A stretch of DNA of 46,271 nt from Treponema sp. Its GTDB lineage: Bacteria > Spirochaetota > Spirochaetia > Treponematales > Breznakiellaceae. The stretch covers positions 1-46,271 of the forward strand of contig JAISCC010000058.1 of the NCBI GenBank assembly GCA_031265845.1, given 5' to 3'. Position 1 is the stretch's first letter; each line of letters starts with the position of its first letter. The translations under genes and the position numbers were made by a program. Shown here in pieces: positions 17,660 through 26,274 of the stretch. The notes beneath the pieces were generated by a model, which did no database searches, was not told the DNA's origin, and saw nothing but the letters and a program-made list of their open reading frames with translations.

Positions 17660-17687
17660 TTGACAATTTTTCGCTTTTGGGTATACT
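17660..17687 (+). promoter_or_regulatory. Strong sigma-70 promoter of the rpsF operon
   Basis: TTGACA (17660-17665) and TATACT (17682-17687) are separated by 16 bases. Transcription would start near 17694 and give a leader of about 110 bases before rpsF. Confidence 0.8.
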
Positions 17688-17693
17688 AATAAA

Positions 17694-17792
17694 ACTATCC
17701 CAAAATGCGAATCTTCGATTCGAGGTTGCTTTTGGAACGGACAAGGTTGCAAAGACCTCTTTGCCCATCTTGAGATGGGCTATTTTATCCAT
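17694..17792 (+). promoter_or_regulatory. Structured leader of rpsF, candidate autoregulatory element
   Basis: Three dyads follow one another: CGAATC/GATTCG (17708-17722), GAGGT/ACCTC enclosing a TTGC/GCAA pair (17722-17759), and a 7-bp stem GCCCATC/GATGGGC (17763-17780) followed by TATTTTATCC. Operons headed by rpsF are often controlled by an S6:S18-binding leader. I did not confirm that motif here, so the role is an inference from position. Confidence 0.4.
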
Positions 17793-17806
17793 AAGGAGGG
17801 TTGCTT

Positions 17807-18085
17807 ATGAATCAGTATGAACTGACGGTTATCTTTCCATTAGAGGAAGATCAACACAAAGCGGGCCGTGAACAATTGCAGAATGATCTCATCGCAAACG
17901 GCGCGGAGATTGAGAAAACAGATGAGCTGGGTGATAAAGACCTCGCATATGAAGTAAAAAAAAGACGCCGCGGCAAATACGCGCTTTTCACGATTAAACT
18001 TGCCCCTGAAAAACAGGCTGCGCTGGATCGTGTTTTCAAGCTCAATGAGAATCTTTTGAAATACTTCTTTATAAGAATAAAATAG
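17807..18085 (+). CDS. rpsF: Ribosomal protein S6 (bS6)
   Basis: The 92-residue product starts MNQYELTVIFPLEED and ends NLLKYFFIRIK, the normal S6 layout (ferredoxin-like fold). ATG 17807 is preferred to the TTG two codons earlier because AAGGAGG lies seven bases before it. It binds S18 and the central domain of 16S rRNA in the small subunit. It is the first gene of rpsF-ssb-rpsR. Confidence 0.96.
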   Translation: MNQYELTVIFPLEEDQHKAGREQLQNDLIANGAEIEKTDELGDKDLAYEVKKRRRGKYALFTIKLAPEKQAALDRVFKLNENLLKYFFIRIK

Positions 18086-18094
18086 GAGCGCCGA

Positions 18095-18589
18095 ATGTCT
18101 GATATAAACCATGTGGTCTTGGTGGGAAGATTGACTCGTGACGCCGAACTCAAGTACACTGCCAATGGTCAAGCCGTATGTAAATTTTCCATTGCGGTAA
18201 ACCGGCGCAAGAAGTCTGGCGAACAGTGGGTTGAGGAAGCGAACTTTTTTGATGTAGTGGTGTGGGGCAGGCAAGGCGAAGCCCTCAACCAGTATTTGGT
18301 CAAAGGCAAACTCATTGGGGTTGACGGAGAACTTCGTCAGGACCGCTGGGAGCAGGATGGACAGAACCGCTCGAAGATTGAGATTATAGCGAATAATTTG
18401 CAGCTTCTGGGAGGGATGTCGGGTCAATCAGGAGGAGGCGGCGCGTCGTCCGGCGTCATGTCGGCGCCTTATGGCGAACGTAAAAATGACGGCGCTTACC
18501 ATGACCTCGCGCGTTCCACGCATTCATCCCCGGAAGAACATTCCTTCTCTCCAAGCGGAGATGGTTTTTCTGATGATATTCCATTCTAA
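18095..18589 (+). CDS. ssb: Single-stranded DNA-binding protein
   Basis: The 164-residue protein has an OB-fold domain (residues 1-105): INHVVLVGRLTRDAELKYT, FSIAVNRR, NFFDVVVWG and the YLVKGKLIGVDGEL strand. A Gly/Ser-rich linker follows, and the acidic tip DGFSDDIPF recruits replication and repair partners. The ATG lies 9 bases after rpsF. A hairpin (18587-18611) starts at its stop codon. Confidence 0.96.
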   Translation: MSDINHVVLVGRLTRDAELKYTANGQAVCKFSIAVNRRKKSGEQWVEEANFFDVVVWGRQGEALNQYLVKGKLIGVDGELRQDRWEQDGQNRSKIEIIANNLQLLGGMSGQSGGGGASSGVMSAPYGERKNDGAYHDLARSTHSSPEEHSFSPSGDGFSDDIPF

Positions 18590-18611
18590 TGGCGTCGCTA
18601 AAACGCCATTA
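18587..18611 (+). other. 8-bp hairpin at the ssb stop codon
   Basis: TAATGGCG and CGCCATTA pair around a 9-base loop. No T run follows and rpsR lies 70 bases on, so it is more likely an mRNA-processing or partial attenuation stem than a full terminator. Confidence 0.45.
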
Positions 18612-18682
18612 CAGCGGTTTCCTCGAAATTTCAATAGATTTATGAGAGAAAATCGCTTTTCAAACTAAAGCAGGAGCATTAT

Positions 18683-19012
18683 ATGGCTGATGAAAAATAT
18701 AACGATAGAGACGCGGCGAGTGAAAGAACTCCGCGTGATGTACGGGACAGGGGCGATGACGGACGCGACGGCGAGGACCGGCGTGGGGGCAAGGGTGGAA
18801 AAGTCTTTTTCAAAAAAAAGATATGTAGATTCTGCAACCAAAAGCTCAAAATAGACTACAAAGACGCCGATGTTTTGCGCCGTTTCATCACCGAGCGGGG
18901 AAAAATTCTGCCGCGTCGTATTACCGGCACGTGCGCCAAACATCAGCGTGCGCTCGCTTTGGCGATTAAACGCGCCCGGATGATTGCATTGCTTCCTTTT
19001 GTCGCGGAATAA
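18683..19012 (+). CDS. rpsR: Ribosomal protein S18 (bS18)
   Basis: The conserved S18 core begins at about residue 43 with [20 protein letters not shown] and continues to [20 protein letters not shown]. It is preceded by an unusually long charged extension of about 40 residues rich in D, R and G. The CxxC pair plus the Cys of TGTC suggest a zinc-binding form. It partners S6 in the 30S platform. The start ATG 18683 follows GCAGGAGC. Confidence 0.95.
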   Translation: MADEKYNDRDAASERTPRDVRDRGDDGRDGEDRRGGKGGKVFFKKKICRFCNQKLKIDYKDADVLRRFITERGKILPRRITGTCAKHQRALALAIKRARMIALLPFVAE

Positions 19013-19013
19013 C

Positions 19014-20006
19014 GTGCCGAAAGACGGATCCGGACAGAACGCGAGCGCGGCGGCTCTTCCTCTGGTGAGCGCGATTATTTCCGTTGCGTTTTTTCAGTTG
19101 GGTGGGTTCTTTAGCCTTCTTTTTCTTGTGCCGTTGGGTGTTTTTGCGTACGGCAACAGTACAAAGAGAGCGTGGCTCGCGTGTGCGGAAGCGGTTGCAG
19201 GAAACGCGCTTGTTTTTCTTGCGCCGTTTATGCTGTTCCATGAGAACCAAGCCATAGACTGGGGCGCGTTTGCGTGGAAATGTGGAAGCGTCGGTCTTGT
19301 TTTAGCGCTTTGGACGTGGATTACGTCCCCACCGCCCCAAACCCGGAGGTTTTCCGCCGCAAACCGGATTGTGGTTAGCGGAGTGGCTGTTTTTATATTG
19401 TTTTTGCTTGATGTTTTCAGAGACTACCCGGTGTTTTTACGGCAAATAGAAAATTCCGTGAAAAACGCGCTTGATTTTACGGCGGAATCTGGAATAATGG
19501 GAGTCGATCTTGCCGCCATCGATGGTAGGGATGTTGTAAGCGCAACGATTTCTTTCATCTTAAATGGCGCCGGACTAGCCGTAATGATGTTGTTTTTTGC
19601 GGTGAACAGGCAGTTGAGCGTCCTGTTCGCCCGGCTTGGCAAGCCTGTGAAGGCGTCTCGCTTGGCGGATTACTACGCGGAAGGCTGGCTTGTTTGGCTC
19701 TTGATCTTCGCCCTTCTGGGAGCGGTGGTTTTCAGAAAAACCGGCATACCGGCAATGGAGACAATCGCGTGGAATGTAACGACCATCTGCCTTTTTTTAT
19801 ATACGGCTCAAGGGTTGGGCATCGTTTCTTATTATTTGTCAAAAACAGCGCGTTCCCCCATTGCGCGGCTGTTTCAGGTTTTGTTGGCTGTGATTGTTAT
19901 TATACTCCCGGCCATTAATCTGTTTGCGTGTGGAGGGATGCTTGTCTTGGGCATTATCGAAAATTGGGCGCCGCTCAGAAACAGAGATGAGCTGTTCCCG
20001 TCCTGA
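19014..20006 (+). CDS. DUF2232-like polytopic membrane protein
   Basis: The product has about eight hydrophobic segments (such as FFSLLFLVPLGVFAYGNSTK, VVSGVAVFILFLLDVF and LFQVLLAVIVIILPAINLFA). It sits between rpsR and rplI, where DUF2232 membrane proteins occur in treponemes and Firmicutes; their function is unsettled. I take GTG 19014, two bases after the rpsR stop, as the start. No clear ribosome site precedes it, so translation may be coupled to rpsR, and an earlier in-frame start at 18984 inside rpsR cannot be excluded. The product is 330 residues from GTG. Confidence 0.75.
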   Translation: MPKDGSGQNASAAALPLVSAIISVAFFQLGGFFSLLFLVPLGVFAYGNSTKRAWLACAEAVAGNALVFLAPFMLFHENQAIDWGAFAWKCGSVGLVLALWTWITSPPPQTRRFSAANRIVVSGVAVFILFLLDVFRDYPVFLRQIENSVKNALDFTAESGIMGVDLAAIDGRDVVSATISFILNGAGLAVMMLFFAVNRQLSVLFARLGKPVKASRLADYYAEGWLVWLLIFALLGAVVFRKTGIPAMETIAWNVTTICLFLYTAQGLGIVSYYLSKTARSPIARLFQVLLAVIVIILPAINLFACGGMLVLGIIENWAPLRNRDELFPS

Positions 20007-20014
20007 AGGACGGG
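19997..20014 (+). terminator. 8-bp hairpin across the stop of the DUF2232-like gene
   Basis: CCCGTCCT and AGGACGGG pair around GA, with the stop codon inside the stem-loop; GGCGTTTG follows. It is a weak terminator at best. A better one follows at 20112. Confidence 0.35.
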
Positions 20015-20111
20015 GCGTTTGTAGTCGTCGGCGCTTATTGGGCGCCGTTTATGGCGCGACCGGGTGTTGACCCCACTGTGAATAACGGACCATCATCTAC
20101 TCCGATGATGC

Positions 20112-20135
20112 AAGCCGGACGTATTCCGGTTTTTT
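20112..20135 (+). terminator. Intrinsic terminator before rplI
   Basis: Arms AAGCCGGA and TCCGGTTT (with one G-U pair) surround a 5-base loop and run into a T6 tract at 20130-20135. It separates the rpsF-DUF2232 transcript from rplI-dnaB. Confidence 0.7.
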
Positions 20136-20174
20136 GTCATACGAGATCCTCAACATTGAGAGATTCTCCACCCC

Positions 20175-20204
20175 TTGAGTATTCGAGGGGACTATTTTTA
20201 TATT
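20175..20204 (+). promoter_or_regulatory. Possible promoter of rplI-dnaB
   Basis: TTGAGT (20175-20180) and TATATT (20199-20204) are 18 bases apart, downstream of the terminator. The -35 overlaps a stem with CCCCTTGA/TCGAGGGG arms (20171-20190), which might regulate it or be a second terminator. Confidence 0.4.
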
Positions 20205-20318
20205 GGACACTCTACGCAGAGATCGCAAAATCTCCAGCAGCCTCCAATGGGCCGTCGAGTTGTGTGAGTGGCGTATGTTGCGCATAGTTGCGCATAGTGT
20301 TTCCAAAAGGAGCTTGTT

Positions 20319-20912
20319 ATGAAGGTTATTTTGAACAAAGACCTTGTCCCACTCGGCGAGGAAGGTGATGTACGAGATGTCGCCCGCGGTTATTTCAGAA
20401 ACTATCTTTTCCCGCGGGGCATAGCGGTCCCCTATAATGACAAGACGGTCAAAATTTTCGAAGCCCGAAAAGATGAAATTGCGGCAAGAAAAGCCGAAAA
20501 GCGTAAAGAGGCTGCAAGCCTTAAAGAAAAATTGGAAGCGTTGAATCTTGTTTTGATCATGCCTGCTGGCGCGAATGGAAAATTGTACGGCGCGGTAACG
20601 AGCCAAACCATTTCTGAAGAGCTTGCCAAACAAGGTTTCCAGTTTGAACGGAAACGCATAGAACTCCCCGGCAACAGTTTTAAAAGCGTCGGGAAATACA
20701 AGATCACCCTCAGGCTCTACGAGGGAGCGGTAGCTGAGATACCGCTGACAGTAGAAGCGCAGGCGGTGGAAACGAAATCCCATGCCCCCGCAACCGACAA
20801 AAGGCGGCGTAGACGCGACGAACGGCGCAGTGGAGAAGTCGCATCTGAAATCCAGCCGGAACAAGACTCAACCTCTGAAGCCGCGCCTGAGGAGCAGAAT
20901 GCGCAGGCTTGA
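20319..20912 (+). CDS. rplI: Ribosomal protein L9 (bL9) with a long C-terminal tail
   Basis: Residues 1-50 form the rRNA-binding N-domain (MKVILNKDLVPLGEEGDVRD, ARGYFRNYLFPRGIA). A long charged helix follows and the C-domain contains NGKLYGAVTSQTI. L9 normally ends near residue 150. Here about 45 extra residues follow, first basic (DKRRRRRDERR) and then rich in E, Q, S and A. The start has AAAAGGAGC before it. The tail may be a lineage-specific linker. dnaB lies 61 bases downstream. Confidence 0.95.
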   Translation: MKVILNKDLVPLGEEGDVRDVARGYFRNYLFPRGIAVPYNDKTVKIFEARKDEIAARKAEKRKEAASLKEKLEALNLVLIMPAGANGKLYGAVTSQTISEELAKQGFQFERKRIELPGNSFKSVGKYKITLRLYEGAVAEIPLTVEAQAVETKSHAPATDKRRRRRDERRSGEVASEIQPEQDSTSEAAPEEQNAQA

Positions 20913-20973
20913 CGATTCAGCAGCTTGTCAGCTTGACGACGCGGAGCAAAATGGCGTTAGGTGAGACCAGCGT

Positions 20974-22350
20974 ATGGCGGCATTAAAAGATAAGATTCCA
21001 CCGCATGACGATACTGCTGAGCAGGCTACGCTTGGAGCGTCGCTTCTTGACGCGGAAGCTATAGCCATAGCGATTCAGTACCTCCGTCCCGATGATTTTT
21101 ACTCAAACGCCAATAAAGCCGTTTACGAGGCTATTCTAGGACTGTTTAACAAGGGCGTCAAGGCGGACATTTTAACCATTACCGGCGAGCTGAAACAAAA
21201 CGGCAAACTTGAAGAAGCGGGCGGAGCCGCGTATGTCGCGTCCCTGACCAATGTGGTGCCTACAAGCGCAAACGCCGAGTACTATGCGCAAACGGTGCAG
21301 AATTACTCTCTGCGCCGCGCCATGCAACGGGTGTCCAACGAGAATATAGCCCAATCTTTTGACGAATCGCTTGATCCGCGGGCTATATTGGAGGAAATCC
21401 AACAAAAACTTTTTGATTTAAGCGACAACCGGCAGGCGTTTAAGGCGAAAAGCGTACGAGAGCTGATTCCCAATGTGATAGCCGCTCTTGAACGCATACA
21501 GGCCGCAAAGAAAGAATTCACCGGCGTCCCTTCGGGATTTGACGAACTTGACAAGCTGACATCCGGATTTCAACCCTCCGAGTTCATCATTATCGGAGCG
21601 CGCCCTTCCATGGGAAAAACGGCGCTCGCCTTGAGTATGGCGTCACACATTTCTATACAAAAACACATACCAACGGCGTTTTTCTCTTTAGAGATGTCTG
21701 ATATGTCCCTTATGCTCCGCCTTATCTCAAGCGAAGCCAAAATAAACAGCAATAAACTGAGAACCGGTTACTTTCCGAACAGCGATTTTATGAAAATTCA
21801 AGAAGCTGCCGGACGGCTCTACGACGCGCCCCTGTACCTTGTGGATATGCCGAATATGAAACTTCTGGATTTGCGCGCCCATGCACGGCGGCTTCGGGCT
21901 CAACAGAAAGTGGCGATCATTTTTGTCGATTACTTGGGTCTCATCAACGTGGAAAATTCCCGCATACCTCGTTTTGAACAAATAGCCGAAGTGTCCCGTT
22001 CGCTCAAAAGCCTTGCCCGCGAGCTTAACATCCCGATTGTGGCGCTCTCTCAGCTTACCCGCGCTGCGGAAGGCGAGAAACCGAATCTGTCAAGTTTGAG
22101 AGATTCTGGTTCCATTGAACAGGACGCCGATGTGGTGATGTTTTTGCACAGGGAACGGGAATATGAGAAAAAAGGGCAAGACGGCGTTAATAACGCCGCT
22201 AACAGCGGCGCGAATAGCGCAGGAGAAAAGAAAGAAGGGACAACAAGTCTCATTTTAGCGAAGCAGAGAAACGGTCCCGTTGGCACCGTTCAACTGACAT
22301 TTTTATCGGATTACACAAAATTTACTGAGCTTGCAAAAGAAAGGGCATAG
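20974..22350 (+). CDS. dnaB: Replicative DNA helicase DnaB
   Basis: The 458-residue protein has the N-terminal DnaB domain (PHDDTAEQATLGASLLD to about residue 110), a linker helix, and the RecA-like C-domain. The C-domain has Walker A GARPSMGKTAL at 208-218, Walker B IIFVDYLGLI, and the SLKSLARELNIPIVALSQL and SGSIEQDADVV motifs. No intein is present. A low-complexity N/A/S/G insert (NNAANSGANSAG) lies between the helicase motif after LHREREYEKKG and the final strand, where relatives are usually variable. It unwinds DNA ahead of the replisome. The ribosome site is weak (AGGTGAG). Confidence 0.96.
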   Translation: MAALKDKIPPHDDTAEQATLGASLLDAEAIAIAIQYLRPDDFYSNANKAVYEAILGLFNKGVKADILTITGELKQNGKLEEAGGAAYVASLTNVVPTSANAEYYAQTVQNYSLRRAMQRVSNENIAQSFDESLDPRAILEEIQQKLFDLSDNRQAFKAKSVRELIPNVIAALERIQAAKKEFTGVPSGFDELDKLTSGFQPSEFIIIGARPSMGKTALALSMASHISIQKHIPTAFFSLEMSDMSLMLRLISSEAKINSNKLRTGYFPNSDFMKIQEAAGRLYDAPLYLVDMPNMKLLDLRAHARRLRAQQKVAIIFVDYLGLINVENSRIPRFEQIAEVSRSLKSLARELNIPIVALSQLTRAAEGEKPNLSSLRDSGSIEQDADVVMFLHREREYEKKGQDGVNNAANSGANSAGEKKEGTTSLILAKQRNGPVGTVQLTFLSDYTKFTELAKERA

Positions 22351-22399
22351 TTTTCTCCTACAAAATACCAGGGAGATGCCGGATGATAAGGAGAAAAAA

Positions 22400-22702
22400 A
22401 TGGCGTTTATTGACAATTACGACCTTGAAAATCTAAAAAACGAAGCTGAACGGCTGATTTTTGATGAAATCAGCAAACAAATAGAACTCTTGCCGAAAGA
22501 CGAAATATGTACGTGCAGTGAGTGCGTCATCGACATGGCCGCAATAGCATTGAATGCGGTGAAACCTTTTTACCGTCATTCCCTGCTCGGTACGCTCTAC
22601 GCTTTAGAAGCGCTCAACATTGATGAAGAATATGCGGAGAGCATACGCATTGCCGTCACCCAGGCAATTGAGAAGGTCAAGAAGAACCCCGCTCATGTTT
22701 GA
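22400..22702 (+). CDS. ComFB-like small protein
   Basis: The 100-residue product begins at ATG 22400 after AAGGAG. The C-x-C-x2-C segment CTCSECVIDMAAIALNAVKP followed by YRHSLLG matches the ComFB family (late competence development protein FB). ComFB relatives have been reported as cyclic-di-nucleotide receptors in cyanobacteria; whether this one binds a nucleotide is not known. It lies 49 bases after dnaB, and its 3' end overlaps the end of the convergent lipoprotein gene by 26 bases. Its role in this organism is open. Confidence 0.75.
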   Translation: MAFIDNYDLENLKNEAERLIFDEISKQIELLPKDEICTCSECVIDMAAIALNAVKPFYRHSLLGTLYALEALNIDEEYAESIRIAVTQAIEKVKKNPAHV

Positions 22703-24677
22703 GCCGTTCATCATAGTTGAATCGATCATACTTGACCCGCATTATCGGCGACGCATTTTCTGTTTTTTGCTCAAGCGTCCATTCGTCCTCATAGAGACGG
22801 AATTGAGCTAACAGCAAGCCTGTTTGCGGATCGTGCCACGAAATAACGCCGTCCGTATCAACAGAGACGAAAAAATCCCCGCCGTCGACCAAATGGACGG
22901 GAAAACCGTCTTTTTGCTCAAGGGCAGTGTACGTCTCATTGTCGCCAACCATCACCGTCCGTCCGCCCAGGAGATTGGACGCGGCTGTTCCGCCAGTTTC
23001 CGCGAAGGCAAAGGCAAGGTTTTCACCATGCGCTTCCATTAAAACAGGGGATTGCGCGGTGTTCGACATATCAAGCCTGATTAAGATCGTTTTCCGCTCC
23101 CCATCCTCATTTGAGACAACCCCGCCATACACGGCGCCGCTTGCGGAGCGGTAGACCCGCGCCCCGACCATTGCGGGATAGGCAAGCGGAACGGTCTCGC
23201 CGGTGGCAAGGCTCACCTTTAAGAAGGGCGCTATGCCGTCTCCCCGCCCCACGATGAGGCTCCTGTCGTCAAGGAAGGTCGCGTCTAGAGAACCGGCGGA
23301 GGAGAATGAGAATATGCGCTTATTTGTTTCAAGCGAAATCACCGTTATCTCCCCCACAGAATCCAAAAAGAGCGCTTTTCCATTAAAAGCCGTAACGGCG
23401 TGCAGAGGAAATTTACTCTGATAGGACAACTCTGTATAGCTTTCGCCAGCAGTCAGGTAATGCGGTTTTTTCCCATCCGCGCTCCATAAAATAAACCCGT
23501 CTTCTGCGGCTGATATGCGGGTAAAATCGCTCGCGCCAAACGAGACGCCTATTTCTGGAAGAAGCGTCCAGTCCAGCGGCATGACGGCTACGGATTCGTT
23601 CACCAGAAACACGATGGCATCGTGAGCATAGTCGGCAAAGCGTTTTACAACGGCAATTTCTCGCGCCATCAGCGGATTCTTAATGGCAAGCTCCAGCGAA
23701 GCGCCATTTTCGTTGAAAATCCGCACATTCCCGTCAGCGGCGCCGAACGCCACGCCATTTTGAAGCGGGATCAGACTTTCAACGCGGGATTGCGAGTCAA
23801 TAATCTTGGGATCGCGTTTGGCTTCAAGCTTTTTCAGGCTGTTAATCGTAAAGAAATACAACGTCTGAACAGCCGCGCCATCTTCCGAAATGCAGATAAA
23901 GTCCGGCGACTCGTTTTTTACGGCATATACAGAACCATTCGTGACGCGGGGATCATAATCAAGGGTTTTGCCGGTAAGGGCGTCGAGCACAAACAAGCCC
24001 TTCTCTCCAAGCGAGCCGGTTCCAATGCCGGCAATGAACCGGTTGTTTCCAAACAGAATGGGCGTCTGCAAACCGGATATCGTTTTACATTGCTGTATTT
24101 CCTTTTCCAGCGCTAAATTCCAGTACGAAATCATTCCAGAGGGCGTGTAGGAAATCATGGACGCTTCCGATTTGCCGGTCGCCGCAAGGGTTGCGCCGCC
24201 GGCTATATTGGGAACCGTATAGAGGAGTTCGCCGACATCGCCGTCAAGACATACGATTCCGGTGCGATCTGATTTAGCCACAACGAGGAAGCCTCCTGCT
24301 CCCGAATAGGCGATGAACGCAGGCTCCACCGTAAAATCCATAGAAAACAGACGCTCTTTTGTCTCATAATTCCATGTTGAAACGCGGCGCCGCTTGCCGT
24401 CGCTTTCTATCACGGCAAGATGCGGCTTTTCAGGACGCAAACACATCGCCTTTAACGGAAGTTCGCTTATCTGAAAACGCTCCTCTGCGGCTCTGCGTTG
24501 CAAATTCCAGAATCCCAAAAAACCGTCCTCTCCTGCGGTGATGATGTGATTGCCGTCGTAGACAACGGCTCGTATCGCCCCCCGGTGACCGCCGGAAATC
24601 TGAAAAGAATCATCCGCGTTTATAGACGTTGACGCACACGCGGAAAACAGCAAAATAGATAGCGCTAAAAGTCTCAT
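22677..24677 (-). CDS. WD40-like beta-propeller lipoprotein
   Basis: The start is taken at ATG 24677, after GAGGTGG, giving a lipoprotein signal with LLFSAC (Cys14). A GTG two codons earlier is also possible. The 666-residue chain has recurrent propeller blades such as GHRGAIRAVVYDGNHIITAG followed by DGFLGFWN, then RRRVSTWNYETKERLFSM and DGVISWHDPQTGLLLAQF. Two seven-bladed propellers would fit the length. Proteins of this kind are scaffolds. It is likely anchored in the envelope facing the periplasm. It is a single gene, converging with the ComFB-like gene. Confidence 0.8.
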   Translation of the reverse strand: MRLLALSILLFSACASTSINADDSFQISGGHRGAIRAVVYDGNHIITAGEDGFLGFWNLQRRAAEERFQISELPLKAMCLRPEKPHLAVIESDGKRRRVSTWNYETKERLFSMDFTVEPAFIAYSGAGGFLVVAKSDRTGIVCLDGDVGELLYTVPNIAGGATLAATGKSEASMISYTPSGMISYWNLALEKEIQQCKTISGLQTPILFGNNRFIAGIGTGSLGEKGLFVLDALTGKTLDYDPRVTNGSVYAVKNESPDFICISEDGAAVQTLYFFTINSLKKLEAKRDPKIIDSQSRVESLIPLQNGVAFGAADGNVRIFNENGASLELAIKNPLMAREIAVVKRFADYAHDAIVFLVNESVAVMPLDWTLLPEIGVSFGASDFTRISAAEDGFILWSADGKKPHYLTAGESYTELSYQSKFPLHAVTAFNGKALFLDSVGEITVISLETNKRIFSFSSAGSLDATFLDDRSLIVGRGDGIAPFLKVSLATGETVPLAYPAMVGARVYRSASGAVYGGVVSNEDGERKTILIRLDMSNTAQSPVLMEAHGENLAFAFAETGGTAASNLLGGRTVMVGDNETYTALEQKDGFPVHLVDGGDFFVSVDTDGVISWHDPQTGLLLAQFRLYEDEWTLEQKTENASPIMRVKYDRFNYDERLKHERGSS

Positions 24678-24769
24678 TACCACCTCAATACATAATTTCC
24701 TTATAGAACAACACTCATATATGACGCAACACTTATAAAACGTAAGCGTCTCTCCCGCTCATTACTTTA

Positions 24770-24806
24770 GAGGCTTTCTCAAAACTTCAGTTTTTGGGAA
24801 AGCCTC
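24770..24806 (-). terminator. Long imperfect hairpin after rseP
   Basis: Arms GAGGCTTTCTCAAAAC (24770-24785) and its near complement (24790-24806) pair with few mismatches around TTCA. It sits two bases after the rseP stop (24808 on the minus strand) and before the promoter region of the WD40-like lipoprotein. The T run on the minus strand is short. Confidence 0.5.
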
Positions 24807-24807
24807 G

Positions 24808-26166
24808 TTATAAACGAACAAGGTACAAAACATCGCCAAATACGGCGAACAGCATCAAGGCGAAGATCAATACAACGCCGACAGTTTGAAAAATTGAGAT
24901 AAATTTGGGGTTCAAAGGACTTCGTTTAAAAATTTCAATAACAAAAAGCGCGATGAGACCGCCATCCAGCACGGGTAAAGGCAGGAGGTTCATTACGCAT
25001 AGGGCGATGGAAATGAGGCACAAAAAATCCGCCATGTTGCGGATGCCGTCCGCAAAACTGTTGCTAAATCCGGCGGCCGCCACGTCGCCCAGCATATAGG
25101 TGATGCGAACCGGACCGGAAACCGCCTGCGTAAGGTCAATGCCCTTGAAAAGCAGGGCGAAACTTTTGACCGATACGGTGAGAGTTTTCCACGCCTCGCT
25201 CAATCCCTTGTTGACTGCGGCGACCGGGGAGAGTCGTGGCATCCGGTACTCAAGCATTTGAAAGCTAAAACCAAGATCCGCGCCCTCACTGGTGTAGACA
25301 GGCTGCAATCCGGTCTGCGCTGTTTCTCCGTCCCGTTCAAAGTCAATGGCAAGCGTCTGCGGGCGTTCCTGTAGGATCGCTATCAACGCCACGGAATACT
25401 CAATATCTTTTCCATTGACTTTGAGGATGCGGTCGCCCTGTTTAAGACCAGCGGCTTCGGCGGGACTCGCCTGCGCCACATCACTTACAACCGGATCGAC
25501 CCAGTAGTAGACGCCAATGGTTCCGGTGCCGGTATTCTTGTCGAGATTCGGCGTTATGGATATATCCTGAATGGAGCCGTCGCGCTCTACTTTGAGGGAA
25601 AGATTTTTTTCCGGATTGATTGCGATCTTTTCCCGTATATCGCCAAAAGTTTCAACAGGCGCCCCGTCAATGGCAATGATGCGGTCGCCGCTTTCAAGTC
25701 CGGCTGCGTTAGCCGGAAACGCCGTCTCTTCGTCAACAACGTCCGATGCCAGCACGATGCGGTTTTCCATGGTCAACGTCGTGAATCCAACGCCCCAAAT
25801 AATCGAAAAAACAAGCGCGGCAAAGACAAGGTTGAAGAATGGCCCGGCAAAAGCCACCATGATGCGCTGCCACGGCTTCGCGCCGAAAAAAGTTCCTCTT
25901 ACCGGAGAAATTGCGTTCTGGTTGTTTTTATAGGCTTCCTCAAACTCATTTTCCCCGCGCATCTTGCAGTAACCGCCCAATGGAAACATGCCAAGCCGGT
26001 ATTCAACAGCGCCGATCCGCTTTTTGAGGATAGGTTTGCCCCAGCCTATGGAAAAGGCTTCCACGTCGATGCCCACGAGTCGCGCCGCTATGAAATGCCC
26101 CAACTCATGAACAATAACGACAACGCCTAATCCGGCAAGCCCTAACAGTATTTTTAATACAAACAT
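24808..26166 (-). CDS. rseP: Site-2 membrane metalloprotease RseP
   Basis: From ATG 26166 the 452-residue protein has HELGH at residues 20-24 (zinc ligands and catalytic Glu) in the first membrane segment. Two PDZ domains follow (AGLESGDRIIAIDGAPVET and AGLKQGDRILKVNGKDIE), then further membrane segments and the third zinc ligand in NLLPLPVLDGG. RseP cuts membrane-bound anti-sigma factors and signal-peptide remnants within the bilayer. An earlier frame extension upstream reads through the promoter and is rejected. The promoter places transcription at or next to the start codon, so the mRNA is probably leaderless. No Shine-Dalgarno is seen. Confidence 0.93.
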   Translation of the reverse strand: MFVLKILLGLAGLGVVVIVHELGHFIAARLVGIDVEAFSIGWGKPILKKRIGAVEYRLGMFPLGGYCKMRGENEFEEAYKNNQNAISPVRGTFFGAKPWQRIMVAFAGPFFNLVFAALVFSIIWGVGFTTLTMENRIVLASDVVDEETAFPANAAGLESGDRIIAIDGAPVETFGDIREKIAINPEKNLSLKVERDGSIQDISITPNLDKNTGTGTIGVYYWVDPVVSDVAQASPAEAAGLKQGDRILKVNGKDIEYSVALIAILQERPQTLAIDFERDGETAQTGLQPVYTSEGADLGFSFQMLEYRMPRLSPVAAVNKGLSEAWKTLTVSVKSFALLFKGIDLTQAVSGPVRITYMLGDVAAAGFSNSFADGIRNMADFLCLISIALCVMNLLPLPVLDGGLIALFVIEIFKRSPLNPKFISIFQTVGVVLIFALMLFAVFGDVLYLVRL

Positions 26167-26172
26167 ATCTAC

Positions 26173-26201
26173 AATATAACACGATTCTAGGAGTATGACA
26201 A
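26173..26201 (-). promoter_or_regulatory. rseP promoter, predicted leaderless
   Basis: On the minus strand TTGTCA (26196-26201) and TATATT (26173-26178) are 17 bases apart, and only 6 bases separate the -10 from the ATG (26166). Transcription would begin at about the A of the start codon. Confidence 0.65.
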
Positions 26202-26234
26202 GAACTGAAAACGAACTGAAAACGAACTGAAAAC
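26202..26234 (-). repeat. Three 11-bp tandem repeats with phased A-tracts upstream of rseP
   Basis: GAACTGAAAAC occurs three times in a row (26202-26212, 26213-26223, 26224-26234), directly upstream of the rseP -35. The A4 runs recur every 11 bases, close to one helical turn, and should bend the DNA like an UP element. Confidence 0.6.
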
Positions 26235-26243
26235 ACCAAAAGC

Positions 26244-26259
26244 GGCGCCCGCAGGCGCC
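26244..26259 (-). terminator. Terminator of the outer-membrane protein operon
   Basis: GGCGCC arms flank a 4-base loop; on the minus strand GCTTTTGGTGTTTT follows. It lies 15 bases after the stop of the barrel-protein gene and before rseP. Confidence 0.6.
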
Positions 26260-26274
26260 ACAATACACCGTCCG

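Noticed and set aside
19997..20014. Hairpin reminiscent of IS200/IS605-type ends
   Set aside because: It is a common GC-rich stem at a gene end, with no transposase or second end nearby.
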